From an uncultured Christensenellaceae bacterium (GTDB taxonomy: Bacteria; Bacillota; Clostridia; Christensenellales; Aristaeellaceae): a stretch of 18,303 nucleotides of DNA. The stretch's first letter is position 1. Each line of letters begins with the position of its first letter. The translations under genes were made by a program, and so were the position numbers. Location of the stretch: the NCBI GenBank assembly GCA_905236495.1, contig CAJOPV010000030.1, forward strand, positions 1 to 18,303. The letters are read 5' to 3'. This document shows positions 7,239 through 14,104 of the stretch, one piece after another. The notes beneath the pieces are model-generated. The model was not told the origin of the DNA and ran no database searches. It saw only the letters and a list, made by a program, of their open reading frames with translations.

Positions 7239-7261
7239 GAGCCGCCCGAAAACCTTCCCCC

Positions 7262-7657
7262 TCATCTTATGCCCGCGTTGTCCAATGCGTCCAGAAGCGC
7301 CTGGGCGCAAAGCTCATACACGCCGTCGCCGCCGCCGTAGGGATCGGGGATCATGGGCCGCAGCACAGCCACCTTATGGGCCCAGGCGGGGTAAGCCGTG
7401 CGCAGGTATTCCCCGTGGGCGTCGGTCATCACAAGCACCCGTTCCGCCCGGGCCATCAGGCTTTCCGTCACGTTCTGGGCCCGGTGGGCGGTCAGATCGG
7501 CCCCGCGGCGGGCAGCGGCCCGGACGGCCTGGGGGGTGGCGGCATCCCCCTGCCGGGCGGCCAGGCCGGCGGATTCCGCCTCATAGCCCCGGGCCCGGGC
7601 CAGGGCGGCAGCCAGGGGGCTGCGGCAAGTGTTGCCGGTGCAGACGAACAGGATCAT
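7262..7657 (-). CDS. YwlE-like low-molecular-weight protein (arginine) phosphatase
   Basis: 131 residues, a little shorter than the usual 150. The phosphate-binding loop CTGNTCRS (residues 6-13) has the catalytic cysteine and the arginine of the CX5R motif. The general-acid loop is near the C-terminus in PDPYGGGDGVYELC. Threonine at residue 10 corresponds to the threonine that in YwlE favours phospho-arginine; tyrosine phosphatases of this family usually have isoleucine or another bulky residue there. I therefore prefer a protein-arginine phosphatase role, opposing McsB-like kinases, but no McsB gene is in view. The start has AAGGAAG upstream and its own promoter. The gene precedes the trkA promoter and is likely monocistronic. 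Confidence 0.9.
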   Translation of the reverse strand: MILFVCTGNTCRSPLAAALARARGYEAESAGLAARQGDAATPQAVRAAARRGADLTAHRAQNVTESLMARAERVLVMTDAHGEYLRTAYPAWAHKVAVLRPMIPDPYGGGDGVYELCAQALLDALDNAGIR

Positions 7658-7704
7658 GGCGCGCTTCCTTTCCAGGCGCCGGGGAAGCCCCGGGCCTTGC
7701 TTCC

Positions 7705-7733
7705 ATTATAATCCTTTCCAGATAACAAGGCAA
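7705..7733 (-). promoter_or_regulatory. Promoter of the YwlE-like phosphatase gene
   Basis: On the minus strand the -35 is TTGCCT (7728-7733) and the -10 is TATAAT (7705-7710), with a 17-base spacer. The leader of about 45 bases contains the GC-rich repeat GGGGCTTCCCCGG. Confidence 0.82.
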
Positions 7734-7834
7734 CACGGAGCAAAAAAGAGACGCGATTCGGAAACAAAACAGCCTGATTTTGCCCTGGCGGGCCGCAATA
7801 ATCGAAGGAATTTGAAAATTCGTGAAAAAAACGC

Positions 7835-7863
7835 TTGCGTTTTCCGGAATGTTATGATAAAAT
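7835..7863 (+). promoter_or_regulatory. rpsT promoter
   Basis: The -35 is TTGCGT (7835-7840) and the -10 is TAAAAT (7858-7863), with a 17-base spacer and an A-rich upstream region (GTGAAAAAAACGC) like an UP element. Transcription would start near 7870. A small hairpin, GCTGA-TTA-TCAGC, follows at once in the leader. Confidence 0.8.
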
Positions 7864-7911
7864 ACCATTTGCTGATTATCAGCGCATGAATCCGTGAGGA
7901 GGTGAAGGAAG

Positions 7912-8175
7912 TTGCCGAACATCAAGTCCGCCATGAAGCGTGTAAAGGTGAGCAAGAAGAAGAACCTGCGGAATCGTATGGTGAAGACGGGCGTTAAGAC
8001 TGCCATCAAGAAGTATCAGGTCGCTCTGACTGAGGGCGTCGCCCCCGCCAGCGCGCAACTGAGCGCCACCGCCTCCGCTATTGATAAAGCGGCTGCCAAG
8101 GGCGTCATCCATAAGAATGCCGCCAATCGCAAGAAGGCTCGTCTGGCAAAGGCCCTGAACAAGGTCAACGCCTGA
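7912..8175 (+). CDS. rpsT: Ribosomal protein S20
   Basis: 87 residues, the normal length, very basic, with the family start PNIKSAMKRVKVSKKKNLRNR and the C-terminal KGVIHKNAANRKKARLAK. S20 binds 16S rRNA early in assembly of the small subunit. The start codon is TTG, preceded by GGAGGTG at an 8-base distance. A UUG start is also found in Escherichia coli rpsT, where S20 controls its own translation; whether that holds here is inference. The gene stands alone between a good promoter and a strong terminator. Confidence 0.99.
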   Translation: MPNIKSAMKRVKVSKKKNLRNRMVKTGVKTAIKKYQVALTEGVAPASAQLSATASAIDKAAAKGVIHKNAANRKKARLAKALNKVNA

Positions 8176-8189
8176 AAAACGCGCAAATC

Positions 8190-8214
8190 AAAACCCGCTC
8201 ATGGCGGGTTTTTT
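8190..8214 (+). terminator. rpsT terminator, probably bidirectional
   Basis: A perfect 9-bp stem (AAAACCCGC with GCGGGTTTT) and loop TCATG are followed by further T. Read on the other strand it also ends in TTTTGATTT and lies directly after the stop codon of the gene at 8214-8729, so it can serve both. Confidence 0.95.
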
Positions 8215-8729
8215 CATTGATGTATTTCCATGGGCGGGAGGACGGCGTCGATATCCACGAAGAGGGGCTTGCCGCTGTTTCGATCCAGATATACGGGCAC
8301 CTGATCGGAGGTCAGGATGCCGGTGGGGTCAAAATTCAGATAACGGCTGAAGCAGACGTGGGTGACGCCGGTATCCGGGTCCTGATAATGGCATTCCACC
8401 ACCCGGGGGTTGCCCCGGCCTGTATTCACGTTGGTGCGCACCTGCACGCCCACGATCTTCGCCATCACATACCGCCCGTCATCCAGGGCCTGCCGGGCGG
8501 CCCGGCGGCGTTTCAGCTCCCAAAGCAGCAGCCCCCCGCCGATCAGGAAAAAGACGGCGCCCATCCCGCCGAACACGCAGAGGAATACGAGGGGATCCCC
8601 GGGGTCGTCCCCTGCCTGGATATACCAAAGCAGCAGGCCCAGCGCCAGGAAGAGAAGGCCCATGGGGGCAAACACCCAGCCCAGGATACCCTTCTCCGTC
8701 CAGCCCAGTTTCTTTTTTACGTCATTCAT
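8214..8729 (-). CDS. Two-helix membrane protein, DUF3592-like
   Basis: 171 residues. A short cytoplasmic N-terminus is followed by two membrane helices (about 18-40 and 50-73) and a basic linker (ELKRRRAARQ). The soluble C-terminal domain is rich in β-strands. Its ending, QVPVYLDRNSGKPLFVDID, resembles the DUF3592 pattern of a Val-x-Val-Tyr-x-Asp-Pro-like stretch followed by a final strand; this is recognition by eye, not a search. The function is unknown. The chosen ATG has AAGGGGG 9 bases upstream; in-frame codons further upstream lack such a site and would add a non-hydrophobic, basic extension. It lies 85 bases after the GH4 gene with no clear terminator between, so it may be the last gene of that operon. 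Confidence 0.72.
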   Translation of the reverse strand: MNDVKKKLGWTEKGILGWVFAPMGLLFLALGLLLWYIQAGDDPGDPLVFLCVFGGMGAVFFLIGGGLLLWELKRRRAARQALDDGRYVMAKIVGVQVRTNVNTGRGNPRVVECHYQDPDTGVTHVCFSRYLNFDPTGILTSDQVPVYLDRNSGKPLFVDIDAVLPPMEIHQ

Positions 8730-8814
8730 GCCGACGCCCCCTTGTTCTAATTTCAAAAAGTAAACACGCTCAAAGTATTGACTTGGAAGCGCATCCTCCC
8801 AGCCTGATCTTCTC

Positions 8815-10209
8815 TTAGAGCCCCCACGCCTTGGGCAGGTATGCCGCCTGGGCCCGGAGCATGCGGTCAAACAGCCGTTCTCCGTCTTTGATATCCACTT
8901 TGGACAAAAGCGGATCATTCATAAACGTGGTGAAGGCCAGGGCCCGGTCGCAGCGGAGGGCGGCGTCCAGGGCGTTTTTCTGGTTCAGCACGTGGCGGGC
9001 CGTCAGAGCCTGGATATTGCCGTCCATGGGCCCGGCATACACGGGGGAAATCTGATCCCGGCGGAAGAGGGCGTTGGTTTCCACCACCGCCCCCAGGGGC
9101 AGATTGGGGATCTGGCCCCGGTTGGGGACGTTCACGTTGGTCACCATATCGCCTAAGCCCAGCAGGGCCTTCATCATCAGGTGGCCTTCCTCGCCGGTCT
9201 GCTCAAAGGAGGGCTTCTCCTCCCCGGAGAGGAGCCGCGCCCGGCGCGCCAAACGGTTTTTCAAATCTTCCTTCCGCCAGGATACGGGGGTCAGGGTGAA
9301 GCCCCAGGCCCGGGCGGTATCCGGGTCCCGGAGATACCAGGGGGGCATGAACTCCGCCAGGTGCCGGTCCCCCGCCGCGGCGATCTTGCCGTAGCGCAGG
9401 AACAGGTCCATTTTGACTTTGTGGGAGCAATCGAAGAAATTATTCATCCAGTTATCGTCCTTGCCCTTGGTAAAGCCGGTCTCCCGATATTGTTCGCAGA
9501 AGGCCCGGTACAGGGGGAACAGGTCCATGCCTTGATAGGACGCCTTGGAAAACCAGGTGAAATGATTGACGCCCTGCACCGTCACGTTGATTTCCTGCCG
9601 GGGCACGTCTTTGATCCCCGTCCTATCCTCCAGCACGGCGGATAGCAGCTTCTGGGTGCCGAACACCTCGTGGCAGCAGCCGAAGGCCTTGACGCCGGGG
9701 AACACGTGATAGAGGGTTTGCACGCACAGCGTCATGGGGTTGGTGTAATTGATGACCCAGGCGTCGGGGGCGAAATCCCGGATCGCCTCGGCGAATTCCG
9801 CAAACATGGGGATGGTGCGCATGGCCCGCATGAAGCCGCCGGGGCCCACCGTATCGCCTACGGACTGATACACCCCCAGGCTTTCCGGGGCGTGCACGTC
9901 GCTTTCCATTTCATCAAAGGTGGCGGGGAGGATGGAAATGACGACGAAATCCGCCCCGGTCAGGGCCTCCCGCAGGCTGCCCGCCGCCGTATAGCGCCAA
10001 TGGCTCACTGCCCGGGGATCGGCGGAAATGATGCCGCCGATCCGGGCGTTTTTTTCCGCCGCGTCCCGGTCGATATCGTAGAGGCGCACCGCGCCCTCCA
10101 TGCCCGCGTCCATCGCCAGATCGGTCATCAGGCCCCAGGCCCAGCCCCGGCTGCCCCCGCCGATGTAGGCGATCTGCACGTCCGTGGCCCGTCCGTTCTT
10201 GATCTGCAT
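8815..10209 (-). CDS. Glycoside hydrolase family 4 enzyme (LplD-like)
   Basis: 464 residues, the usual GH4 length. The N-terminal NAD-binding motif is AYIGGGSRGWAWGL (14-27). Other GH4 landmarks follow: VGDTVGPGG (117-125), NYTNPM (154-159), the metal-binding Cys-His in GCCHEVFG (177-184) and GVNHF (213-217). GH4 enzymes cleave glycosides by an NAD- and metal-dependent oxidation and elimination route. The CHEVFG signature and length suggest the LplD-type group of α-galacturonidases and α-galactosidases rather than the phospho-glucosidases; the substrate is uncertain. AAGGAGG lies 8 bases before the ATG. The gene begins 13 bases after the zinc-ribbon gene, so it is in an operon with tRNA-modification and kinase genes, an unusual setting with no sugar transporter in view. 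Confidence 0.92.
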   Translation of the reverse strand: MQIKNGRATDVQIAYIGGGSRGWAWGLMTDLAMDAGMEGAVRLYDIDRDAAEKNARIGGIISADPRAVSHWRYTAAGSLREALTGADFVVISILPATFDEMESDVHAPESLGVYQSVGDTVGPGGFMRAMRTIPMFAEFAEAIRDFAPDAWVINYTNPMTLCVQTLYHVFPGVKAFGCCHEVFGTQKLLSAVLEDRTGIKDVPRQEINVTVQGVNHFTWFSKASYQGMDLFPLYRAFCEQYRETGFTKGKDDNWMNNFFDCSHKVKMDLFLRYGKIAAAGDRHLAEFMPPWYLRDPDTARAWGFTLTPVSWRKEDLKNRLARRARLLSGEEKPSFEQTGEEGHLMMKALLGLGDMVTNVNVPNRGQIPNLPLGAVVETNALFRRDQISPVYAGPMDGNIQALTARHVLNQKNALDAALRCDRALAFTTFMNDPLLSKVDIKDGERLFDRMLRAQAAYLPKAWGL

Positions 10210-10222
10210 AGCTGTTTCCTCC

Positions 10223-10648
10223 TTATCGGTTTTCCCGGCCCAGCATATAGGTCCATAACCCCGGCAGCAGGGAGACGAGCACCGCCGCCGCGCAGAGCAA
10301 AACGTAGATCGCCGTGCCCAGCCATTCCGGCCCGCCCTCCAGGAACAGGGGCAGAAGGGCGGCTTTGAGCGTATCCCGCTGCAAAATCGAAAGGGCCAGC
10401 GTGCAAAGGGGCAAAAGCGCCATGAGGCAACTCCCCGCGAGCCTCGCCAGGAAAGGCAGGAGGACCCGCCGGGCCTTTCTTTCATTTACGCCGGTATCCG
10501 GCACCCGGTAGGAAACGCTTTTGCGGAACACCTTTTCCCGTTTTTTGGCCCCGGTATCGAACCGGCCTGCTGCCTGCTTGGCCCCGCATTGAGGGCAGAA
10601 GGCCGCCCCGTCCTCATTTTCTTTCTGGCATTGCTTACACGTCCACAC
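10223..10648 (-). CDS. Zinc-ribbon membrane protein
   Basis: 141 residues. The N-terminus is a zinc ribbon: CKQC and CPQC (cysteines near 4, 7, 19 and 22) in the common form 'MWTCKQCQKENEDGAAFCPQCG'. A basic linker and two membrane helices follow (about 66-88 and 108-133). I chose the GTG at 10648, which has GAGG 9 bases upstream and puts the first cysteine pair at the very N-terminus, as in related proteins. An ATG further upstream would add seven residues and lacks a site. The start overlaps the end of mnmM by 14 bases, so the genes are translationally coupled. Such proteins are widespread in Firmicutes and mostly uncharacterised. Confidence 0.82.
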   Translation of the reverse strand: MWTCKQCQKENEDGAAFCPQCGAKQAAGRFDTGAKKREKVFRKSVSYRVPDTGVNERKARRVLLPFLARLAGSCLMALLPLCTLALSILQRDTLKAALLPLFLEGGPEWLGTAIYVLLCAAAVLVSLLPGLWTYMLGRENR

Positions 10649-11246
10649 GGGCATCATCCTCTTTTGCATCGTCTGCGCGCCGCTGCTTCTGCACCAGGAA
10701 GCATACCGGCGCGCCTTCCCCGGCGTTCAAAAACCGCTGCTCCAGCACATTATACCCCTGAGGCGGCAGCGCCGCAAGCAGGGAAATCAGCGCTGTGCGC
10801 TCTTTTTCCCCCTCCGGGTGCCCGGGATAGGCGCAGATCACCAGCACCCCCAGGGGACGGAGCAGGGAAAGGGCGCTTTCCACCGCCGTCTTCGTGGTCT
10901 CCCAGCGGGTGGTGACGGCGTGATCGCCTCCGGGCAGCCACCCTAAATTGAATACTGCCGCCGAAACGGGCTCTTTTACCTGCTCCGAAATGTGCTCGTG
11001 GCCTAAGCAGAAGAGCCGGGCCCGATCCAGCATCCCGGCATCCAGGAGCCGCTTCCGGGTGTTTTCCACCGCCTGCCGCTGCACGTCGAAGGCATACACC
11101 CGTCCCTGCGCCCCCGCCAGGCGGCACAGGAGGAGGGTATCGTGCCCGTTGCCCATGGTGGCATCGATCACCGTATCCCCGGGGGCCACGGCTTTTTCCA
11201 GCGCTTCCGCCGCCAGATACCGGGCGGATCTCAGCTCGTAAGCCAT
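10635..11246 (-). CDS. mnmM: MnmM (YtqB) tRNA wobble-uridine methyltransferase
   Basis: 203 residues. A class I S-adenosylmethionine fold is visible: motif I DATMGNGHDTLLL near 27-39, then VYAFDVQ for motif II, and the family mark FNLGWLPGGDH near 108-118. The rest, ending in LLVxAYPGHPEGE-like VICAYPGHPEGE, matches the YtqB family. MnmM has been shown in Gram-positive bacteria to carry out the last step of mnm5(s2)U formation at position 34 of tRNA; older annotations call it an rRNA methylase. GGAGG lies 7 bases before the ATG. The start is one base after the kinase stop codon and the end overlaps the zinc-ribbon gene. Confidence 0.9.
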   Translation of the reverse strand: MAYELRSARYLAAEALEKAVAPGDTVIDATMGNGHDTLLLCRLAGAQGRVYAFDVQRQAVENTRKRLLDAGMLDRARLFCLGHEHISEQVKEPVSAAVFNLGWLPGGDHAVTTRWETTKTAVESALSLLRPLGVLVICAYPGHPEGEKERTALISLLAALPPQGYNVLEQRFLNAGEGAPVCFLVQKQRRADDAKEDDARVDV

Positions 11247-11247
11247 G

Positions 11248-11721
11248 CTACGCCTCCGGGACGATCCATTCGTCCATCTCCTGCCGCTTCGGGGCCTCGA
11301 ACAGGGACAGGCATTTGCCCAGCAGCCCTTCGTCCACGAAGTAGGCGCTTTCGCCCTGGCGGGCATTCCTTTCCGCAATGTGCCGCCGCAGCGTTTCATC
11401 GGATACGTCGATGTAATGCCAGCGGACAGGCACCTGCCGCTTTTCAAAATACGCCGCCGTTTCCCGGCGGTAGCTGTCGGTCCAGAACCCCCAATCCAGG
11501 ATCACGGGGCAGCCGCCTCGGGCGATGACCGCCGCCTTTTCCATCAGCAGCCCCCGAATGGCCCCCGTCACCGCGTCGTGACGCTCCTTCAGATCGGGCA
11601 AAAGCAGCGTGATTTCATCGCAGCTGAGGATCACCGCCCCTTCCCGAGCCGAAAGGCTCCGGGCGTAATAGGATTTCCCGCTGGCGATCTTCCCGCAGAT
11701 GAGATGCACTTTAGCCGGCAT
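11248..11721 (-). CDS. Small P-loop kinase-like ATPase (AAA_33 type)
   Basis: 157 residues. Walker A is GKIASGKS (10-17), followed by LSCDEITLLLPD, which resembles the substrate or magnesium region of zeta-toxin and nucleotide-kinase folds. The segment VILDWGFWTDSYRRE is characteristic of AAA_33 kinases with an Asp-x-Gly-Phe-Trp motif. A lid-like arginine-rich region (RRHIAERNAR) follows. The likely activity is ATP-dependent phosphorylation of a small molecule; the target is unknown. AGGAGG lies 8 bases before the ATG and the gene has its own promoter. It heads the run kinase, mnmM, zinc ribbon, GH4. It lies downstream of the mazF-like gene, but a zeta-toxin role has no support because no epsilon-type antitoxin is seen. 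Confidence 0.85.
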   Translation of the reverse strand: MPAKVHLICGKIASGKSYYARSLSAREGAVILSCDEITLLLPDLKERHDAVTGAIRGLLMEKAAVIARGGCPVILDWGFWTDSYRRETAAYFEKRQVPVRWHYIDVSDETLRRHIAERNARQGESAYFVDEGLLGKCLSLFEAPKRQEMDEWIVPEA

Positions 11722-11753
11722 GACCTTTCCTCCTGTATGTGCAGCATGCTCTC

Positions 11754-11782
11754 ATTATACGGAAAACTTCCTGAAAAAACAA
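11754..11782 (-). promoter_or_regulatory. Promoter of the kinase-mnmM-zinc ribbon-GH4 operon
   Basis: On the minus strand the -10 is TATAAT (11754-11759) and the -35 is TTGTTT (11777-11782), with a 17-base spacer. The leader is about 25 bases and contains the palindrome GCATGC. Confidence 0.78.
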
Positions 11783-11815
11783 GCGGCGCGGGTCGTGGAA
11801 ACTCCCGCGCCAAGG

Positions 11816-12196
11816 TCATTCCGCTTGTGTTTCTTCTGTTTCCCCCTCCTGATTTTCCTCCCCGCCGCTGACCGCCGCCGCCAGGGCATGGGCCACCAGC
11901 GCCATTTTTTCCTTCGTCAATCGCCCCAGGTATCGGAGCAGCCGGGACTTTTCCACCGTGCGCACCTGCTCGCACAGGATGATGGAAGGCCGGACGATGC
12001 CGCCCTGGGGCGGCAGCAGGGGCACATGGGTAGGCAGGGGGGCCTTGTTCAGTTTGCTGGTCAATGGAAGAACGATCACCGTGGGGCTGAAGCGATTGCC
12101 CAGATCATTCTGGATGATGAGCACGGGCCGCCGCCCGCCCTGTTCCGAGCCGATCACGGGATCCAGATCGGCGAAATATATGTCACCACGTTTCAC
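11816..12196 (-). CDS. mazF: MazF/EndoA-like endoribonuclease toxin without visible antitoxin
   Basis: 126 residues. The start MKRGDIYFADLDPVIGSEQGG and the continuation RPVLIIQNDLGNRFSPTVIV are very close to B. subtilis EndoA (NdoA). The catalytic arginine is in GGRRPV and the catalytic threonine in LPLTSK. Members cut single-stranded RNA at short sequences and are normally held by an antitoxin encoded immediately upstream. The start is a GTG; an in-frame stop just upstream rules out a longer form, and the ribosome binding site (GGCGGAG, 11 bases away) is weak. The tail after residue 110 is acidic (SGGEENQEGETEE) and extends beyond EndoA. No antitoxin reading frame exists in the 110 bases between this gene and the pgi terminator. 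Confidence 0.92.
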   Translation of the reverse strand: MKRGDIYFADLDPVIGSEQGGRRPVLIIQNDLGNRFSPTVIVLPLTSKLNKAPLPTHVPLLPPQGGIVRPSIILCEQVRTVEKSRLLRYLGRLTKEKMALVAHALAAAVSGGEENQEGETEETQAE

Positions 12197-12307
12197 GTGT
12201 GTTCACGCTCCGCCGGCGGAAGCCGTCGGGCGGCTGCCGCCGCTGATGGCGGGAGGAAAACCTCCCTGCTCTTACGGTATGCGCGATCCTCCGGCGGCGT
12301 TCCAAAC

Positions 12308-12337
12308 AAAAAGCCCCGTGCGCAGCCGGCACGGGGC
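12308..12337 (-). terminator. pgi terminator
   Basis: On the minus strand a perfect 9-bp stem (GCCCCGTGC with GCACGGGGC) and a 7-base loop are followed by TTTTTGTTT. It starts 16 bases past the pgi stop codon and isolates pgi from mazF. Confidence 0.95.
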
Positions 12338-12353
12338 AGGGGGGACGGAGGGA

Positions 12354-13937
12354 TCAGATATCCATTAAGTCGCTGAAGGCTTTCAGGGCGCCGTCGGTAT
12401 CGTGGGCCAGCACCCGCTTGGCAAGCACCTTGCCCAGCTGCACGCCCTCCTGATCGAAGCTGTTCAGGTTCCACACGAAGCCCTGATACATCACCTTGTT
12501 CTCAAAGTGGGAAAGCAGCGCGCCCAGGGCCTCGGGGGTCAATTGATCCCCGATGATGATGGAGGAGGGCCGTCCGCCGTCAAAATTCTTGTTGGGGTTT
12601 TCGTCGGCCTTGCCGCAGGCGAAGGCCATGATCTGGGCCGCCACGTTGGCGCCCAGCTTCTGCTGGCTGGTGGAGCCCTGGATCGTAACGTCCATCCCCG
12701 CCTGATTGCGGCGGAAGCCCACGAACTGCAGAGGCGTTATATCGGTGCCCTGATGCAGCAGCTGATAGAAGGAATGCTGCCCGTTGGTGCCGGGCTCGCC
12801 AAAGATGATGGGGCCGGTGGGATAGGAAACGGGCTCGCCAAAGCGGTTCACGCTCTTGCCGTTGCTTTCCATATCCAACTGCTGCAGATGGGCCGGGAAG
12901 CGGCTGAGGGCCTGGGAATAGGGCAGCACCGCCGTGGCGGGATAGCCCTGCACATTGCGCTCATATACGCCGATGAGGGCGTCCAGGAGGGCGGGGTTTT
13001 CCAGCAGGTTTTCATTGGCTGCCAGCCGGTCTTCCTCTGCGGCGCCCTGCAAAAAGCGCTCAAAGATTTCCGGCCCGAAGGCTAACGACAGCACCGCGCC
13101 GCCCACGCAGCTGGTGGAGGAATAGCGCCCGCCGATGTAATCATCCATGAAGAAGGCCGCCAGGTAATCGCTGCTCTTCGCCAGGGGGCTGGTTTCGCTG
13201 GTGACGGCTACCATGTGCTTCGCCGGGTCCAGCCCCCGATTTTTCAGCGCGTCCTTTACGAAGGCTTCGTTGGTGAGGGTCTCCAGGGTGGTGCCGGATT
13301 TGCTCACCAGCACGAACAGGGACCGGGCCACGTCGATGGACTTTAAGACGGAGGCCGCGTCGTCCGGGTCCACGTTGCTGATGAAGCGGGCTTCCATCTG
13401 AAAGCAGCCGTTTTCCTTGGCCCAGTTTTCCAGGGCCAGGTACATGGCCCGAGGGCCCAGATCGCTGCCGCCGATGCCGATTTGCACCACGGTGGTAAAT
13501 TTTTCGCCCCGGGCGTTGGCGATCTCCCCGCTGTGCACCTTCCGGGCGAAGGCTGCGGCCTTCAGGCGCTGCTCTTCATAAAACGCCCGCTTGTTCACCC
13601 CGTCGGCGATCACGTCCTGCCCCAGCTGGCCCCGGGTCAATTGATGCAGCACCAGCCGCTTTTCCCCGGTGTTGATCACTTCACCGTTAACCAGCGCCGC
13701 GTATTTTTCGGTGAGCTGGGCTTCCTTTGCCAGATCCGAAAGAGCGGATAATACCTCGTCATCCACCTGCTTGGCGGCGTAATGGTAGCTGAGGCCCGCC
13801 GCCATCTTCACCGCGTATTTTTTCACCCGGGCCGCGCCGCCGTCCCCCGAAAGGGCGGTTTGCAGCTTCACGTGATCTTTCAATGCCGTCAGCTTCTTCC
13901 AGGCGTTCAGGGTATCCGCGTTTTTCCAGGAAATCAT
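12354..13937 (-). CDS. pgi: Glucose-6-phosphate isomerase
   Basis: 527 residues. It interconverts glucose 6-phosphate and fructose 6-phosphate in glycolysis. Phosphate-binding segments are GIGGSDLGP (154-162) and SKSGTTLET (212-220). The family signature FGEPGTNGQHSFYQLLHQG (379-397) carries the catalytic glutamate and histidine, and FDQEGVQLGK (494-503) carries the active-site lysine. The length and the GEPGTNGQHSF form resemble the long PGI of E. coli and eukaryotes (about 550 residues) more than the roughly 450-residue form common in Bacillus. AGGAAG lies 7 bases before the ATG. The gene is alone, with its own promoter, a leader containing two small inverted repeats and a strong terminator. 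Confidence 0.97.
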   Translation of the reverse strand: MISWKNADTLNAWKKLTALKDHVKLQTALSGDGGAARVKKYAVKMAAGLSYHYAAKQVDDEVLSALSDLAKEAQLTEKYAALVNGEVINTGEKRLVLHQLTRGQLGQDVIADGVNKRAFYEEQRLKAAAFARKVHSGEIANARGEKFTTVVQIGIGGSDLGPRAMYLALENWAKENGCFQMEARFISNVDPDDAASVLKSIDVARSLFVLVSKSGTTLETLTNEAFVKDALKNRGLDPAKHMVAVTSETSPLAKSSDYLAAFFMDDYIGGRYSSTSCVGGAVLSLAFGPEIFERFLQGAAEEDRLAANENLLENPALLDALIGVYERNVQGYPATAVLPYSQALSRFPAHLQQLDMESNGKSVNRFGEPVSYPTGPIIFGEPGTNGQHSFYQLLHQGTDITPLQFVGFRRNQAGMDVTIQGSTSQQKLGANVAAQIMAFACGKADENPNKNFDGGRPSSIIIGDQLTPEALGALLSHFENKVMYQGFVWNLNSFDQEGVQLGKVLAKRVLAHDTDGALKAFSDLMDI

Positions 13938-13999
13938 AGGATACTTCCTTTCTCAAGTGGTTTGGGGCGGCACAGATGTGCCGGTGCTCTGCCGGGAAT

Positions 14000-14027
14000 A
14001 TTATACAACAAATCCTCCTCGTTGCAA
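14000..14027 (-). promoter_or_regulatory. pgi promoter
   Basis: On the minus strand the -35 is TTGCAA (14022-14027) and the -10 is TATAAT (14000-14005), with a 16-base spacer. The leader of about 55 bases holds a perfect hairpin, GGCACA-TC-TGTGCC (13969-13982), close to the ribosome binding site. Confidence 0.82.
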
Positions 14028-14045
14028 AGAAGAAAAATCCAGGGC

Positions 14046-14074
14046 TTGCGAAAGCCGCCCAAGGCTGATAAAAT
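14046..14074 (+). promoter_or_regulatory. Promoter of the ketopantoate-reductase-family gene
   Basis: The -35 is TTGCGA (14046-14051) and the -10 is TAAAAT (14069-14074), with a 17-base spacer. It stands back to back with the pgi promoter, 18 bases apart. Confidence 0.75.
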
Positions 14075-14104
14075 GGGGCGGTATGAAGGCAAGGAGGACG
14101 ACGG

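Noticed and set aside
11248..11721. The P-loop kinase as a zeta toxin
   Set aside because: The fold is related, but no epsilon antitoxin is adjacent and the gene heads an operon with mnmM. The DWGFW motif fits general AAA_33 kinases better.
12193..12474. Minus-strand frame upstream of mazF as a possible antitoxin
   Set aside because: It has no start codon in the 110-base gap; the only starts lie inside pgi, before the pgi terminator. The translated sequence does not resemble a ribbon-helix-helix or AbrB-type antitoxin.
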